Shown here piece after piece: positions 1 through 11,311 of a stretch of DNA of 64,000 nt. Made by a program: the position numbers and the translations under genes. Numbering within the stretch: the first letter of the stretch is position 1; every line of letters starts with the position of its first letter. Below the pieces are notes generated by a model. The model was not told where the DNA came from and ran no database searches. It worked only from the letters and a program-made list of their open reading frames with translations. This DNA comes from Platerodrilus igneus (Eukaryota; Arthropoda; Insecta; Coleoptera; Lycidae), in the NCBI GenBank assembly GCA_036346225.1, contig JARFIW010001458.1, forward strand, positions 248,001 to 312,000, written 5' to 3'.

Positions 1-85
1 AACCGTGATAATTGTTGTTATACAGTAACTTTGCCTGCAAAACACCTTTAGGTTATATAAAGTAACGCTAGTTATGTATCCCCCA

Positions 86-90
<5 letters not shown>

Positions 91-124
<34 letters not shown>
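91..124. repeat. (TA)n microsatellite
   Basis: Uninterrupted TA dinucleotides, repeated at the same place in copy B (about 17265-17304). Confidence 0.95.
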
Positions 125-128
<4 letters not shown>

Positions 129-147
129 CTATAATTAATATCACTAC

Positions 148-173
148 TATCATTACTTTATATAGTAATGATA
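148..173. other. Perfect 10-bp hairpin next to the (TA)n tract
   Basis: TATCATTACT and its exact complement AGTAATGATA are separated by six A/T bases. The same hairpin is present in copy B near 17322-17347. No function can be assigned; cruciform-prone inverted repeats are common in AT-rich transposon DNA. Confidence 0.6.
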
Positions 174-824
174 TTTTAAAACAACGCTAAATTATTACCT
201 TTCATGTTATGTAACTGATGCTATTTTTGAAACGTCCCCTGTCAATTCTTTTTCATATTGTTACATTCAATCTTGTCATTCCGTTTTAACCGCCATTGTG
301 GCATGACGTGCCCTTCAGGCAATTCTTAAATACTGATATAATCTTTGACTCACATTTATTATGTGAATCGTGTAGTATTTTGCATTTAAATTTATATACT
401 TTAATGATCAAAGTAAGTAGTCAGCGTCGGTTTATGTATTTCTTGCTAATTCGAATTTTCTGTTTTCATTTTAGTCTTTGAAAAAGGTGTAAAAAATGTA
501 CCGAAACGTTAGGTTGTTGATTAAATAGTAAATTTTATTCTGTTGTTTTATTTGGGCTACATCCCATGAAAAAAAATTACATGTTTATTATACTATAAGT
601 CTGACCAGCCATTATTTGATTAATGTATATACCTAATAGGAAATTATTAGAAATTCTTAAAGAAATCATAAGTCAATTACAACAATGTAATTCAAGGATA
701 GATATGAAAAGGTTATTAACAGTTCATGAGAATGGATGCAATACAATGTATTCCAGACGATAGTGATACTACAGGAGGCAGGTTACAGACGGTTAAGATA
801 TCGCAATTACCTAGAAAGTAAGAT

Positions 825-1097
825 TGTAACAATGTAACAATGAATAGTATTAAGAAATAAGCAGACATGGGCTCTGCAAGTTCTCACAAAATTGTGAGGG
901 GTCAGGGACAACATAAATACCGGGAGCCCCAACACCAGTCAGTCAGTCTGAGTATTACATCTTTAGCATTGTTGTTTACCTAGGCTACTCGCCCTAATAT
1001 TAGTTCAATTAATTAATTTATTTCGATTTAAAGTTATTTTAACCAGTTTGTCAAAATTCCATTATAATTTCTGTGTGAACTAAATAAAATTGTTACG
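825..1097 (+). mobile_element. Possible solo LTR with arthropod-type promoter
   Basis: The segment begins TGTAACAATG and ends near ATTGTTAC, a short inverted terminal pair as in LTRs. It holds a TATA-like ATAAATAC at about 913, a CAGTCAGTC block at about 936 resembling the initiator region of insect Ty3-type LTRs, and an AATAAA signal near the end. The equivalent part of copy B is about 18008-18281. The corresponding place in the right Polinton arm lacks it, which fits an insertion. No clear target duplication was found, so the boundaries are tentative. Confidence 0.4.
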
Positions 1098-1840
1098 CTC
1101 TTAGTGCATACTTTAATAAAACCATTTTAATTAAGAGAATTAAATCAATATAATAATTTATTTAAAAAATACAGTTCCTTAATAAACACACATTCTGCTT
1201 GGCACAATTTAAAAAATATTTTGAATGCAATAAATAATAATTAGATTGACTACCCTTTCGTAACTGCTTCAAATTTGGAACACCACTCTGAATAAGAGTC
1301 ACAACTTTGTTAGTTGGAATATATCGGTTGATGATGTTTTTTTAATTACCTTTTTGCATAAACGATTCCATTTACAGGTACTATTTCTTGCAAAAATAAA
1401 CTTAAATATTGAGCTGATAATTCATTGATCGCAGGCATGTGTTACTGTTGAAATTTTCACTACGACATTCGCATTTTAGCAGTGTATTAAATAGTTAATT
1501 CTTTTCGTATTAGATTGTACATACTTTAATATTGATAGCGCATTATCAGGCACCAGCTTGCAAACCAGCTTTCGTGGTATCATCTTCACATGATATTTAA
1601 TTTGAATCGTACACTTTTAATTAACGCTTTCGGTTCGTATATATGCTCGCCTTCGTTGAAGGATTTTAACGAATTAATTTGAAAGGAAATTATTATGGGG
1701 TGATTTAATATAATTTTCCTTAATACCTTATTGGGATTACGGCGATTCATCTGGAGTTGAGTCCTCGACTACTATCTGGTAACTACCTGTTATACATTTT
1801 GGTTGTTTTGTTTGTGCATTGAACCCGATTGTGGATCGGG

Positions 1841-2262
1841 TTCTAGTTCTACGTTCTAGTTCTACGTTCTAGTTCTACGTTCTAGTTCTACGTTCTAGTT
1901 CTACGTTCTAGTTCTACGTAGTAGTTCTACGTTCTAGTTCTACGTTCTAGTTCTACGTTCTAGTTCTACGTTCTAGTTCTACGTTCTAGTTCTAAGTTCT
2001 ATTTCTACGTTCTAGTTCTACGTTCTAGTTCTACGTTCTAGTTATACGTTATTGTTCTGCGTTCTAGTTCTGCGTTCTAGTTCTACGTTCTACGTTCTAC
2101 GTTCTACGTTCTACGTTCTACGTTCTACGTTCTACGTTCTACGTTCTACGTTCTACGTTCTAGTTCTATGTTCTATGTTCTAGTTCTACGTTCTAGTACT
2201 ACGTTCTAGTTCTACGTTCTAGTTCTACGTTCCACGTTCTACGTTCTACGTTCTACTATTCT
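1841..2262. repeat. Minisatellite of 13-bp (TTCTAGTTCTACG) and 7-bp (TTCTACG) units
   Basis: About 420 bp made of two interleaved unit types: 13-bp units on both sides of a block of pure 7-bp units. The 7-bp unit is the second half of the 13-bp unit. Point variants occur mostly in the middle. The homologous array is 19021-19438. Confidence 0.95.
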
Positions 2263-3171
2263 AGGTTCAAGTACCGTTGTAAACTATTTGTTGAATTTTG
2301 AGTTCTAGATGTGGCATTTGTAATTAAATGGAGAAGATGTTTACAAGTAAGGATCCAGTACACCCATGTGAATATAATTGGTAGCGATATTCTACCTGCA
2401 TGCGCCATTTGAGCTGGAACATTACCATCCACGCATCAGCAGTTGGTGAGTTCGTTCCATATTTATTTCATCATCGCAACCGTTTGGTTGACTTTGCATG
2501 CAGGTGAATTACATTATAATATTATTGGGTTTAGGGTTACTGTGTCCATACAATTATAATAGGGTTGGGTAATAATTTATGGAGTTGAACATTGCATATT
2601 TACAATACTTAATAGAGTATGTATGTAAAACTAAGCCAACGCCCCGCCTATTATTATTACAGGTAGTATTGCAGATACCCTCAGTACTTAAGGGTTTTAT
2701 CCTACTAGGATCTTAGTGCAACCCTAATTTACGTTATAGTCATTTAAATCGGCCGTCTGGTCGCAAATTTATGTTGCCTTGTTGGCAGTATTAATATTTT
2801 ATTTTAAAGTAAAATTCGAATTAGACAATCGATGTATTGGTATATGTATTATTAGAATTGCACCATAACAAGTGGTTGGGTCCAGTTATTAATTAAACTA
2901 TAGTGTATGTATTTATTGTTATTAACTTGATTTACCCTTGTATAGTAAACGTATTGATTAGCTATGAGGTTTACATTACTGTGTGTCAACGTATGTTAGC
3001 TGGATTGTATGCTGTGTGGGTATTATTTGTTACCGTGAAGAATATCCTATCTCAGTTCCATCGGAGCCCAGCTGTTAGAGTTAGGTGGCGCTCATTTTCG
3101 GTAAGAGGTTTGGTTGATAGTTTACCCCACCTCCCGCCTCGGTACTGGGTTAGCTCAGGGTATATTAAAGC

Positions 3172-3559
3172 AATATCTAAAATAAAGTGAACATATTTAG
3201 TTGCTGTTAGAACGTGACTTATACAAAATTAAAGGTACTGCACCAGAAGTGCCAGTAGTTATGATTATTTTGAAGGATAAATAAACAAGCAAATGGCCGA
3301 TTACCTATTAAACATTGGCGGACCTTCTAAGAAATGGTTCAATCTGGGAGCTGCAATAACAGTGAAAACGGTCATTGGAATTTTCTCTTTACAAAATAAC
3401 CAACAATTGATATTAATTTTTGTCCACTATGCTAGAATTGCTTTCCTAATGCCAGACAAAATTATTCATTTTGAAGGAACTAGAAAATTTTGTATAAATA
3501 TGTACATTTGCCCAGTTCGTGAGCAAGACTTTAAATTTTGAACAATTGATTCAAACACA
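3172..3559. other. Unassigned stretch between copy A and the relic gene
   Basis: No gene recognised. An 82-residue frame on the plus strand (3293-3541) has no motif I know and ends just before the relic below; it could be a decayed upstream exon, but nothing in it supports this. Confidence 0.4.
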
Positions 3560-4875
3560 CTCAAATAAGGCATAATTTTGTTTCGATTTACTTGTAAACA
3601 AAGTGAATGTGTTCGTGTGTTTCAAAATGTTCATGGGCTAAAATGCAACATTCTGTTGTTGAAAATAAGCCTGTAGTTGCCGAAGTAGTACATATTCTGT
3701 TTCTTCTCATTCCAACAGTTTAAATGACAATAATTGTATGTGCTCCCGTTGCAGAAAGCAATGCAAATGGAAACATGTTAAATGAATTTCAAATATCTTT
3801 GTAAAGGAAACTAGTTTCTTTGTTTCTAAATTATATAATAACTATTCGTTGCCTAGGAATATTGTTCTGAGTGTGATATTTGATATATCTCATTTATTAA
3901 CCGAACTTCTTCAGATTTTGAAAAACAAATTAAATTCTATTACTACTAATAACACTATTGCATGTAATAATAAAATTCATTTTATGATAAAATTGTTTAG
4001 GGATCCATTTAGAAACTTTTCTTCTGAATATTTGTGTTTTAAACATTTTAAAGAGTCAAATACATTTATTGCACTTACCCGTATTACACTAGGTCATAGA
4101 TTAACTGTTAAAATTAATCAAGGGTTATTATGAACTTGATAGCTAGAGTTCATGTCAGTATGTTCCGAATGAAAAAACTTTATAATAGTTTTTAGAATTG
4201 CCTTCTGTGTATAAATCCATATCTGAATACATTTCTAATTTGAATGATTCTGAAACTATTACAAATATAATTCAAGGCACGTTATGAAAAATTTTGCTTA
4301 CACGATTTCCAAATAAAACAGTTTGGCCTTTTCTCTTATATAGTGATGATTTTGAAATTAAAAATCCATTAGGAAGCCATGCAAGTATTCATAAGATCTG
4401 CGGTTTGTATATTCTGTAGGGTATTCGCCACCTGAGTATGCATTTCTTTTGGAAAACATTTTTGTACAACAACTTTGTTACTCTTCTGATATCAAATTTT
4501 TTGGAAATAAAAAATTCTTTCAACGTATTATTAAAGATGAAATTAGAAACAGATGGTATAACAATTCATTCTGGGTTGGGATTTGAAACTATATATTTTA
4601 GTGTTGTTCTATTATTACGAAACAAGCTGGGAATGCTCTCTGTGTTAGGATTAACAGAAGCACTTAATTCAAGTTAATATTGTAAATTTTGTTGTTGTAC
4701 TAAAGAAGAAGTAAGACTTCAAACACAAGAAAACATGAACCTTCTACGTAACGTAGATTTAATTTCATTTGATTGTGAAATACAAGAAAATTGTATTTGG
4801 CATTCGTTGCCGACCTATCATTTAACAAAAAATTTATATTGCAATATTATACATGATATATGGGACGAAATACGT
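3560..4875 (+). pseudogene. 5' part of a decayed multicopy transposase-like gene
   Basis: Broken plus-strand frames give recognisable blocks of a protein family found in many copies in invertebrate genomes and probably transposon-derived. They are, in order, a block with LPRNIVLSVIFDISHLL near 3850, a block with YSDDFEIKNPLGSHASIHK near 4340-4400, a block with LGFETIYFSVVLLL near 4575-4620, a block with CKFCCCTKEEVRLQTQENM near 4685-4740, and a block ending IIHDIWDE at about 4870. I know the PLGSH and histidine-aspartate blocks from such proteins but not their biochemical role; kinship with TNP2/CACTA-type transposases is a guess. Stops and frameshifts lie between blocks. The frame stops where the BEL element begins and resumes at 11312. 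Confidence 0.55.
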
Positions 4876-5449
4876 TGCGTTCACAATGCGCATTTATTTA
4901 GTTTAAGTTTAGTATAAAATATAATTCTTTAATATTTAAAAACTCCACAAATATTTACATATAATTCACAGCAATTTAATGTCCACACTGCAACGTACTT
5001 ATACATGTTATAAAGTTGAGGTGAATTTAAATTGAATAATGCGATGTACACATTTTTTTAACGCCTAAATGAACTATTCTACTATTAGTTACGTTATTAC
5101 CGACATGACTGGCGAGGAGCAAGTCGTGGCATTGCACCGCTATCCTTTGCAACGGAAACACGTGGTTTCTGTTTTCGCTACAATTACCTGCAAGTGTGCG
5201 TGCGGGTTCGTTTATGTAATTCAAAGTGGTGTCTACGTGTTGGAAGATGTTCAACAAAAACAGTTGACCATAACAGAAGCGACTCAACATTGCAACCAGT
5301 TACAAGGCAAGGTGTGAACGGTTAACTTTTAATATTCAAAAGTAACGTAACAAGCACGATAAAATACAGTTCACTTTATCTCTCTTTACTGGAGCTATCA
5401 TAATTGTTTTTTTGATATAATATTGATCAATATTTCTTTACCCGCTCCA
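4876..5449 (+). repeat. 5' LTR of the BEL/Pao element
   Basis: Aligns with 10736-11311 from TGCGTTCACAATGCG to TTTACCCGCTCCA. The left edge is uncertain by a few bases because both copies are mutated there. Confidence 0.8.
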
Positions 5450-5665
5450 TAAGAATTGGTCCTTACAAGCCATGGATGAGTAAATTACGTTTCATTGTGG
5501 TCAATTGTCATACACGATTAAGAAGCAAAGCTTATTTAATTCGTTAATTAATTTGAAATACATTGTTACTTTAAAACAGCCTTGTAGATTAAACATAACG
5601 CAGTTAATAAAAGCATCTGTTCTATACATTTGGTACAAATTCTTTGAATCGCGTTTGTACCTTAT

Positions 5666-5712
<47 letters not shown>

Positions 5713-5939
5713 CAAACAACTGTTTTACTAACTTATAAAATTTCGCAAAGGCATCATTAAGTGCTTGTATCACGTACACCAACTGTGTTTACTGTACACG
5801 TTATTAAGTTATTTGTTTACATAATTATTAGGGCATAAGTTGTGCAGGCTTACAAATGTATTGAAAAAAGCGTTTCCAACAATTTTTAAACATTTATTTA
5901 TTTATTTACTTTAAAACATTTTTTGTTACAGATTTTAAA
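5450..5939. other. BEL leader with (TA)n tract
   Basis: Untranslated stretch between the 5' LTR and gag. It holds a (TA)n microsatellite at about 5669-5710. No primer-binding site was identified with confidence. Confidence 0.5.
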
Positions 5940-6900
5940 AATGCCCAATGATTCAAATGTCACTTTATCGCTGCGGAATTAGTGAAGCTACAACGTTGTC
6001 AATCGCACCGACACATGCCAATAAATCGTATAAATGATACATCGTTAGTCACAAACAAAACCGAACAAGATGTCGATTTAATTCCTCTATTAAAAAGTTA
6101 CTACACTCAAATTGACCACATTAAATCAACATTTTACGAAGCTAATAATTCAATTGTCGGAATTAGGCGTCCTAAGATGAAGTTTTTAATACGCACGACG
6201 AAATACGTTGGGCTTTCGACACATCGTTCTTTAAAATAGAATATAAATACTGTCAATTTACTAAACCCTACCATGGAATGCAAGAACCATAGGGCAATTG
6301 TGCAAAATTACCCCTTCCTAAAATTGAACTTCCTGTCTTCGAAGGTGACATTTTGTAGAATCGTTCCTTTATGGAAATGTTCGATTCTTTAGTAGAAGAT
6401 AACCCAACCCTTAGCGATATTGAAAAATTAAGTGATTTGTTAGCAGTCACCAAAGGGTCGGCGCAATAGCTGATAAAAACCTTGTCTTTACAGGCATCCA
6501 ATTACCGTATTGCATATGATTCGTTGATTAAACGTTTTAAAAACTCAAGAATTATTGCAAATGCTCATTGGTTTGCGATCGATAATGCGCCAAAAATGAA
6601 GTCGGATAATTCTACGGAATTACGGAATTTACTAGATATCTTTCCTTCCAATACGGCAGCGTTAAAAAATTTAAACCTGCCTATCGACCAATGGGATTTT
6701 ATTCTAGTTCATCAATTGATGAAAAACTAGACAGTTCCATAGTAACGCAATTCGAATTACATTTCAATTCTGGGAAAATATCCCCTTATGCCGTTTTGGT
6801 CGATTTTTTCTCTAAGCGGCGTATCGCATGTGACAATTTAAAATGTTCACTGTGGTCAAAACCTTAAAAACCTTTTGGTAATGATTGTAGTTCTCTTAGT
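5940..6900 (+). pseudogene. gag: BEL/Pao gag relic
   Basis: Broken frames carry the BEL gag signature LPKIELPVFEGD at about 6315-6350, then FMEMFDSLVEDNPTLSDIEK and a block with NYRIAYDSLIKRFKNSRII at 6500-6555. These correspond to the start of the retrotransposon gag core of this superfamily, which in an active copy would form the particle. Several in-frame stops and at least two frameshifts lie between them, including a stop just after FEGD. An 82-residue stretch at 6482-6730 is the longest piece still open. Confidence 0.75.
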
Positions 6901-6939
6901 AAAAGGCATGTTGGTTTATTGTGCCTGGCTAGCGATGTG

Positions 6940-7180
6940 AAGTCAAGTAAATGTGCAATTGTGATTTAAATCATACAGTTTATCAATGCCCTCAGTTTTT
7001 GAGATGCGCTTAAAAGGAAGGTTATAACAGTGCCAAGTTGAAAATTTTGTGCATTTATTGTTTGAGCAGTACGCATACTACAAAAAGATGCCCCTCAACC
7101 CAAAAATGTTACAAATGTGGTCATAAACATTACACATTACTGCATTTTAATGCAGTGTATCAAGCACCAGCGGAACCACC
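6940..7180 (+). pseudogene. gag: BEL/Pao gag zinc-knuckle region
   Basis: The stretch near 7040-7155 reads CIYCLSSTHTTKRC followed by CYKCGHKHYTLLH, the paired knuckles that follow gag in BEL/Pao polyproteins and bind nucleic acid. Stop codons and a frameshift separate it from the gag core upstream. Confidence 0.7.
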
Positions 7181-7289
7181 CATTCGAAAATTATAAAACA
7201 CGCAACTATCTTCCATTTCTAGTTCTGACGGTAATGTTGCGTTAGTTAATGCAGCAGTTACTCACACCACGAAAGGTGTACTATTAGCT

Positions 7290-7770
7290 ACTGCTAGAAC
7301 TGAAATTCAAGATTGTGGCGATACGTTTTACAATTTTCGGTGTTTAATTAATCCCGAAGACATGATTTCACTCATCACAAAAAAAAGCAGTAAATCGCTT
7401 AGGCTTAAAAGCGAACTCGTCTTCAACTCAAATTATTGGGATTAATTCGATGAATTCTATGGACACGGGCGGAAATGTTTGTGTAAACATACGTCCTGTT
7501 AAAACGGGGGCTCAAGTGTTACCGATTGAAGCGGTAGTTATTGACAAAATTTGTAATAACATTCTTTATTATTCGTTTTCTACGCACAACTGGAATCACA
7601 TATCCAATATTGCCCGTACCGATCCTAACTTTTCGTATCAGGATTCTATAGATTTGTTATTCGAAGCGAATGTTTCCTAAAATAATATTAGACGGTCAAA
7701 TTGCTGGTTTCAAAGGCTTACCGACAGCTCTCAACACGATCTTTGGGTATGTTCAGATAGGTAAAATGAG
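7290..7770 (+). pseudogene. pol: BEL/Pao aspartic protease relic
   Basis: Frames read CGDTFYNFRCLINP near 7315-7350, where the catalytic-aspartate region would be, then SIDLLFEANV near 7645-7675 and, in another frame, ILDGQIAGFKGLPTAL-NTIFG-like sequence at 7685-7745. The latter two match the end of BEL/Pao proteases. In an active copy the enzyme cuts the polyprotein. The frame is broken at least three times, and the active-site motif itself is not clearly preserved. Confidence 0.65.
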
Positions 7771-7839
7771 GAAAATCTCATCATATCAGAATTAGCTATG
7801 GCTTTATCGTTCCTGTGTCAAACATCACTTGATTATCTG

Positions 7840-8650
7840 GAAAATAGTATTAAAAAATTTTGGGATGTTGAAGATGTTCCGGACGTACTATCAGTGTCAC
7901 CTGATAATGCACTTTAAGAAAAATCTTTAATGAAGCCACTCTCCTTGTAAATGGTCGTTTTGTTTTAACTCTGTCGTTTACACACGTTCCTCTTTGTTTT
8001 CCAAAAACTAGAGATTTAGCGGTGCAGCGTTTTTTTTCACTTGAAAAACGTTTGTTAAAACAACCTGACACTTATGAACAGTATAAACTTTTTATGCAAG
8101 AGTATATTAATTTTCAGCACATGTCATTAACTTTTTTGCCTGTCTCTGATAAGCACTACTATATTCTGTACCAAGGCATTTTGCGCTGAAACAGCTCTAA
8201 TACGAAACTAAGAGTTGTTTTTAACGCATCTGCCAAATCACATGGAGGTACATCGTTAAACAATAATCTTCTAGAGGGTTATAAGCTACAGCAAGATGTC
8301 ACTACATTATTATTAAGGTTCGGGTGTATTCAGTAGTATTAATCGCGTACATCAAGATGATGTACTGTCAATTGTTAATTACACCCAATCACCGCAATTT
8401 TCAGCGCATTGTGTGGCGTTTCGCACCTAACGCTCCTTTACAGGATTATTGCCTTAACACCGTAAGTTACGGTGTTGCTTCATTTCCATTTCAGGCCATC
8501 AGATGTCTGTTAAAATATCCGAACTTTGTCGTGAAGAGTATCCACTTGCCACAAAGGCGCTTTGTAACTTTTTTACGTGGACGATTTAGTCCTTTCGTGT
8601 CTTTCACTCGAAGCTACTCGTGATATTAAATCACAATTAATATTAGCTTT
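7840..8650 (+). pseudogene. pol: BEL/Pao reverse transcriptase relic
   Basis: Recognisable blocks are FWDVEDVPDVLSVSPDNAL (about 7860-7915), GRFVLTLSFTHVPL (about 7953-8000), LRVVFNASAKSHGGTSLN-type sequence (about 8207-8265), the quasi-palm block with TYGVASFPFQAIRCLL-like residues (about 8470-8510), and the catalytic YVDD at 8574-8585. YVDD lies one frame away from the block before it because of an indel in a T run. The order and spacing match the family. Confidence 0.75.
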
Positions 8651-8749
8651 AGCCAATTACGGATTTGGACTAATAAGGTGGGCAAACAACAATGTTTCTT
8701 TATTGGCCGATTTGCTACTCACTTACATTTCTGATTCGTACTCATTTAA

Positions 8750-9300
8750 TTAAAAAGAAAGTTTTGGTTTAAAAATTCTCGAACTCCAGTGGGTTCTCTT
8801 GACGGATAGTTTTCACTTTGCTGTCCAATCTTTCGCAACTTGTTGCACTAACGGCAACGGGTTGTCCACTCTTGCGCGCATTTTTGACCCCCTTGAAATT
8901 TTGTCTTCAACTATTTTTATTATTAAACATTTAATTCAACAACTGTGGAGTTATAAACTTGACGGGAGTAACCCTCTTCTCGCCTTTACCTCGCGTTGGT
9001 GGAAAAAGTGTTTGCGAAGGATTCACCGTGTTGTCGGAATTTTCTGTCACGCATGCTTGCTCCCAGTTCTTTTGAACAACGTGAATTTCCTTATTTTGGT
9101 GATGCAAGCGAAGAGGGTTATTGTGCAGTTGTGTATTTGGTATTTCCAATTAAGGATGGTACTTTCTCCACATTTTTATTTGTGCAAAATCGAAAGTTGC
9201 TCCTCTTAAAAAAGTTAATATTACCTCGACTAGAGTTGTGTACTTCGGTGTTAGTCGCGCCGCGCCGCTTGTTTCTTATGTAACAAAAGTTTTCCAAAAT
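8750..9300 (+). pseudogene. pol: BEL/Pao RNase H relic
   Basis: Broken frames contain LSTLARIFDPLEILS (about 8860-8905), which is the BEL connection block after the RT, and FGDASEEGYCAVVYLVF (about 9097-9150), the RNase H strand with its catalytic aspartate. Further downstream a block resembling the family's tRVVYFGVSRAA region continues to about 9260. Two different frames are needed to read it. Confidence 0.7.
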
Positions 9301-9399
9301 ACAATTTCATCTTCACAAATATGTTGTTGGTCAAACTTCCGTATCACTGGATTCAATCTGATCCAGATCGGTAGAAAGCATTTGTCAGTAACTGCGTGT

Positions 9400-10395
9400 C
9401 ATATATTCAGGAAAAAACTCATCCTGACAGCTGGTTTTATGTACCTTCTGATCAAAACACCGCTGACATCGGAGCGCGCGGAATTCTGCCTGGTGAACTC
9501 ATACGTTGTTGTTTATGGTGGAAAGGCCCTCCCTTTTTAGTATTCTAGCAACGTAAGTGGTTTAATGATAATTTAAGTCCATGTCCTCCGGGGACACTCG
9601 TAGAAGAGCATATGATTTTGGTATCGGTAATTATCTAAGCTCCGGATCCACACGTGCTCACGGAATTGTTAGACGATTATTCTACTTCATCAAAACTGCA
9701 GCGGGTTTTAGCTTTATATTACGATCTATTGCACGTTACAAGAAAGTTCTTTCCACATATAATTCATTAGCATTGTCGTCTAATGAACTCCGTTATGCGA
9801 TAATTCTTCTTGCGAAACATACCCAACAAGTACATTTTTGAGGCATTACCTGTTTAAAAATGGTGGGCGTTTACCGAAGACTCTCAGCAAATTATGCCCT
9901 TTTCTAGACTCTCAGGACCTACACTTGTAGGTGGGGGCTACAGTTTGCTCAATCCCATTCTCAAAGGAGTGCCTTATCTTGCTGCCCAGTCGCTCCATAT
10001 TTACCTAGTTGTTAATCAATTATATTCATCGTAAGTTTTTGCACGCCAGTCTTCAAACCGTGCAGTGTATACTCGTACAAGAATTTTGGATTCTAGATAG
10101 TAAACGAGTTGTACGTCGCATTCTTTCAAAATACCTACCTTGTTAGAAAACTCGTCCTATAGGTACTACAACTCCTCTTATAAGTAACTTACCCCCCGCG
10201 CGAGTCTCCAGCAACCATAAATGCTTTTTTCACAGCTGCGTAGACTTTGCCGGTTCATTTAATCTTATTATCAGCAAACACCGCCGTGCTAAGTTCTCAA
10301 ACGCTTATGTTTGCCTTTTAGGTTGTTTTGCAACTAAGGCCATCCATCTGGAACCAGAGTTCGATTTATCGGACGACTGTTCTCTCGCTGCACTT
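9400..10395 (+). pseudogene. pol: BEL/Pao integrase N-terminal and core relic
   Basis: The linker signature DQNTADIGARGILPGEL at about 9450-9500 is followed by zinc-domain and core fragments; a block near 9880-9960 reads like the SLSGPTLVGGGY-NPIL region. The core keeps GCFATKAIHLEPEFDLS at about 10321-10372. After this the sequence jumps to the C-terminal domain at about 10440, so most of the catalytic core has been deleted. Integrase would insert the cDNA; this copy cannot. Confidence 0.7.
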
Positions 10396-10439
10396 TAACG
10401 CCACAGTCTATCTCGCTGGCAACTAATCTCCCGGGTACA

Positions 10440-10700
10440 TAAGCGCTTCTGGAAGAGGTTGTCCCGTGAATACTTACACATCCTTCATCGGTGGCAAACG
10501 GATCACCCCCTTCCCCTTCCGAAAGATACTTTAGTCTTGATTTTAGATATAATTTTACCCCCATTAAAATGTGTACGGGGTCGAGTAGTAGAAGATTATT
10601 CTAGTATGGATAATTTCGTGCGTGTCGTACCAGATCGCACGTCAACCGGCATTTTGCAGCGGCTAGTATCAATATTTGTCCACTTTTTGTACTTTAATTC
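10440..10700 (+). pseudogene. pol: BEL/Pao integrase C-terminal domain relic
   Basis: An open 121-residue stretch starting at 10459 reads SREYLHILHRWQTDHPLPLP, then LVLILDIILPPLKCVRGRVV and NFVRVVPDRTSTGILQRLV. This is the conserved tail of BEL/Pao integrases (RWQRVSxEYL..., DLVLI...PPL.W..GRI..., VRVV.VRT...). It ends against the G-rich tract before the 3' LTR. Confidence 0.8.
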
Positions 10701-10735
10701 CGCAAAATGCTTTGCATTTTGGGCGGGCGGCATAT

Positions 10736-11311
10736 TGTGTCCACAATGCGTATTTATTTGGTTTAAGTTTAGTTTAAAATATAATTCTTTTATATTAAAG
10801 TACTTCACAAATATTTACATGTAATACACAACAATTTAATGTCCACACTGCAACGTACTTCTTATACATGTTATATAGTTGAGGTGAACTTAAATTAAAT
10901 TAAACGTACGTGCCATCACTTTAACGTCTTAATGAACTATCCTATGATTAGTTACGTTATCACCCACATGACTGACGAGGAGCAAGTCGTGGTATTGCAC
11001 CGATAACCTTTGCAACAGAAACACGAGGTTTCTGCTTTCGCTACAATTACCTGCAGGTGTGTGTGCGTGTTCGTTTTATGTAATTCAAAGTGCTGGAAGA
11101 TGTTTAACAAAACAGTTGACAATAACAGAAGCGACCTCAACATTGCAGCCAGTTACAAGGTAAGGTGTGAACGGGTAACTTTTAGTATTCAAAAGTAATC
11201 TAACAAACACGATAAAATACAGGACACTTTATCTCGCGTTATTGGAGCTATCATAATTGTTTTTTTGTTATACTATTGGTTGTTAAGATAAATATTTCTT
11301 TGCCCACTCCA
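10736..11311 (+). repeat. 3' LTR of the BEL/Pao element
   Basis: Begins TGTGTCCACAATGCG after the G-rich tract and ends TTTGCCCACTCCA. It aligns along its length with 4876-5449. Confidence 0.8.

Larger units (their letters stand above)
1..3171. repeat. Copy A of a 3.17 kb near-identical duplicated segment
   Basis: The whole stretch from the window edge to 3171 recurs in the same orientation at 17175-20346. By eye the copies differ by a few single-base homopolymer indels (for example near 920, 1355, 1660 and 2725) and by unit changes inside the minisatellite. Parts of it (about 1-75 and 1095-1240) also match, in reverse, the inner part of the right Polinton arm at 24180-24440, so the segment derives from Polinton inverted-repeat and internal sequence. 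It is cut by the window edge and may extend further left. After 3171 the copies diverge abruptly. No convincing gene is seen; the 95-residue frame at 2903-3190 is unrecognised and probably fortuitous. Confidence 0.9.
4876..11311 (+). mobile_element. Decayed BEL/Pao LTR retrotransposon
   Basis: Two direct repeats of about 575 bp flank a region whose broken frames give, in BEL/Pao order, gag, paired zinc knuckles, aspartic protease, reverse transcriptase, RNase H and integrase. The insertion lies inside the transposase-like relic: its protein reads up to HDIWDE before the 5' LTR and continues GVCRYGLG-like after the 3' LTR, which places the target to within a few bases. The LTRs differ at many positions (roughly 85-90 percent identity by eye) and every domain has stops or frameshifts, so this is an old, dead copy. 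A G-rich polypurine-like tract precedes the 3' LTR at about 10720. I could not define a target duplication. Confidence 0.85.

Noticed and set aside
1841..2262. CRISPR-like array
   Set aside because: Units of 7 and 13 bp are directly adjacent with no unique spacers, in a eukaryotic genome: it is a minisatellite.
2903..3190. 95-codon frame repeated in copies A and B
   Set aside because: It is identical in both copies only because the DNA is duplicated. There is no motif and it ends in different sequence after the breakpoint.
4866..4876. Five-base target duplication for the BEL element
   Set aside because: Candidates GAAAT and GAGTA next to the LTRs do not match well enough.
5501..5782. Overlapping frames rich in Tyr-Ile repeats on both strands
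   Set aside because: They are translations of the (TA)n microsatellite; the same holds at 44900 and 61065.
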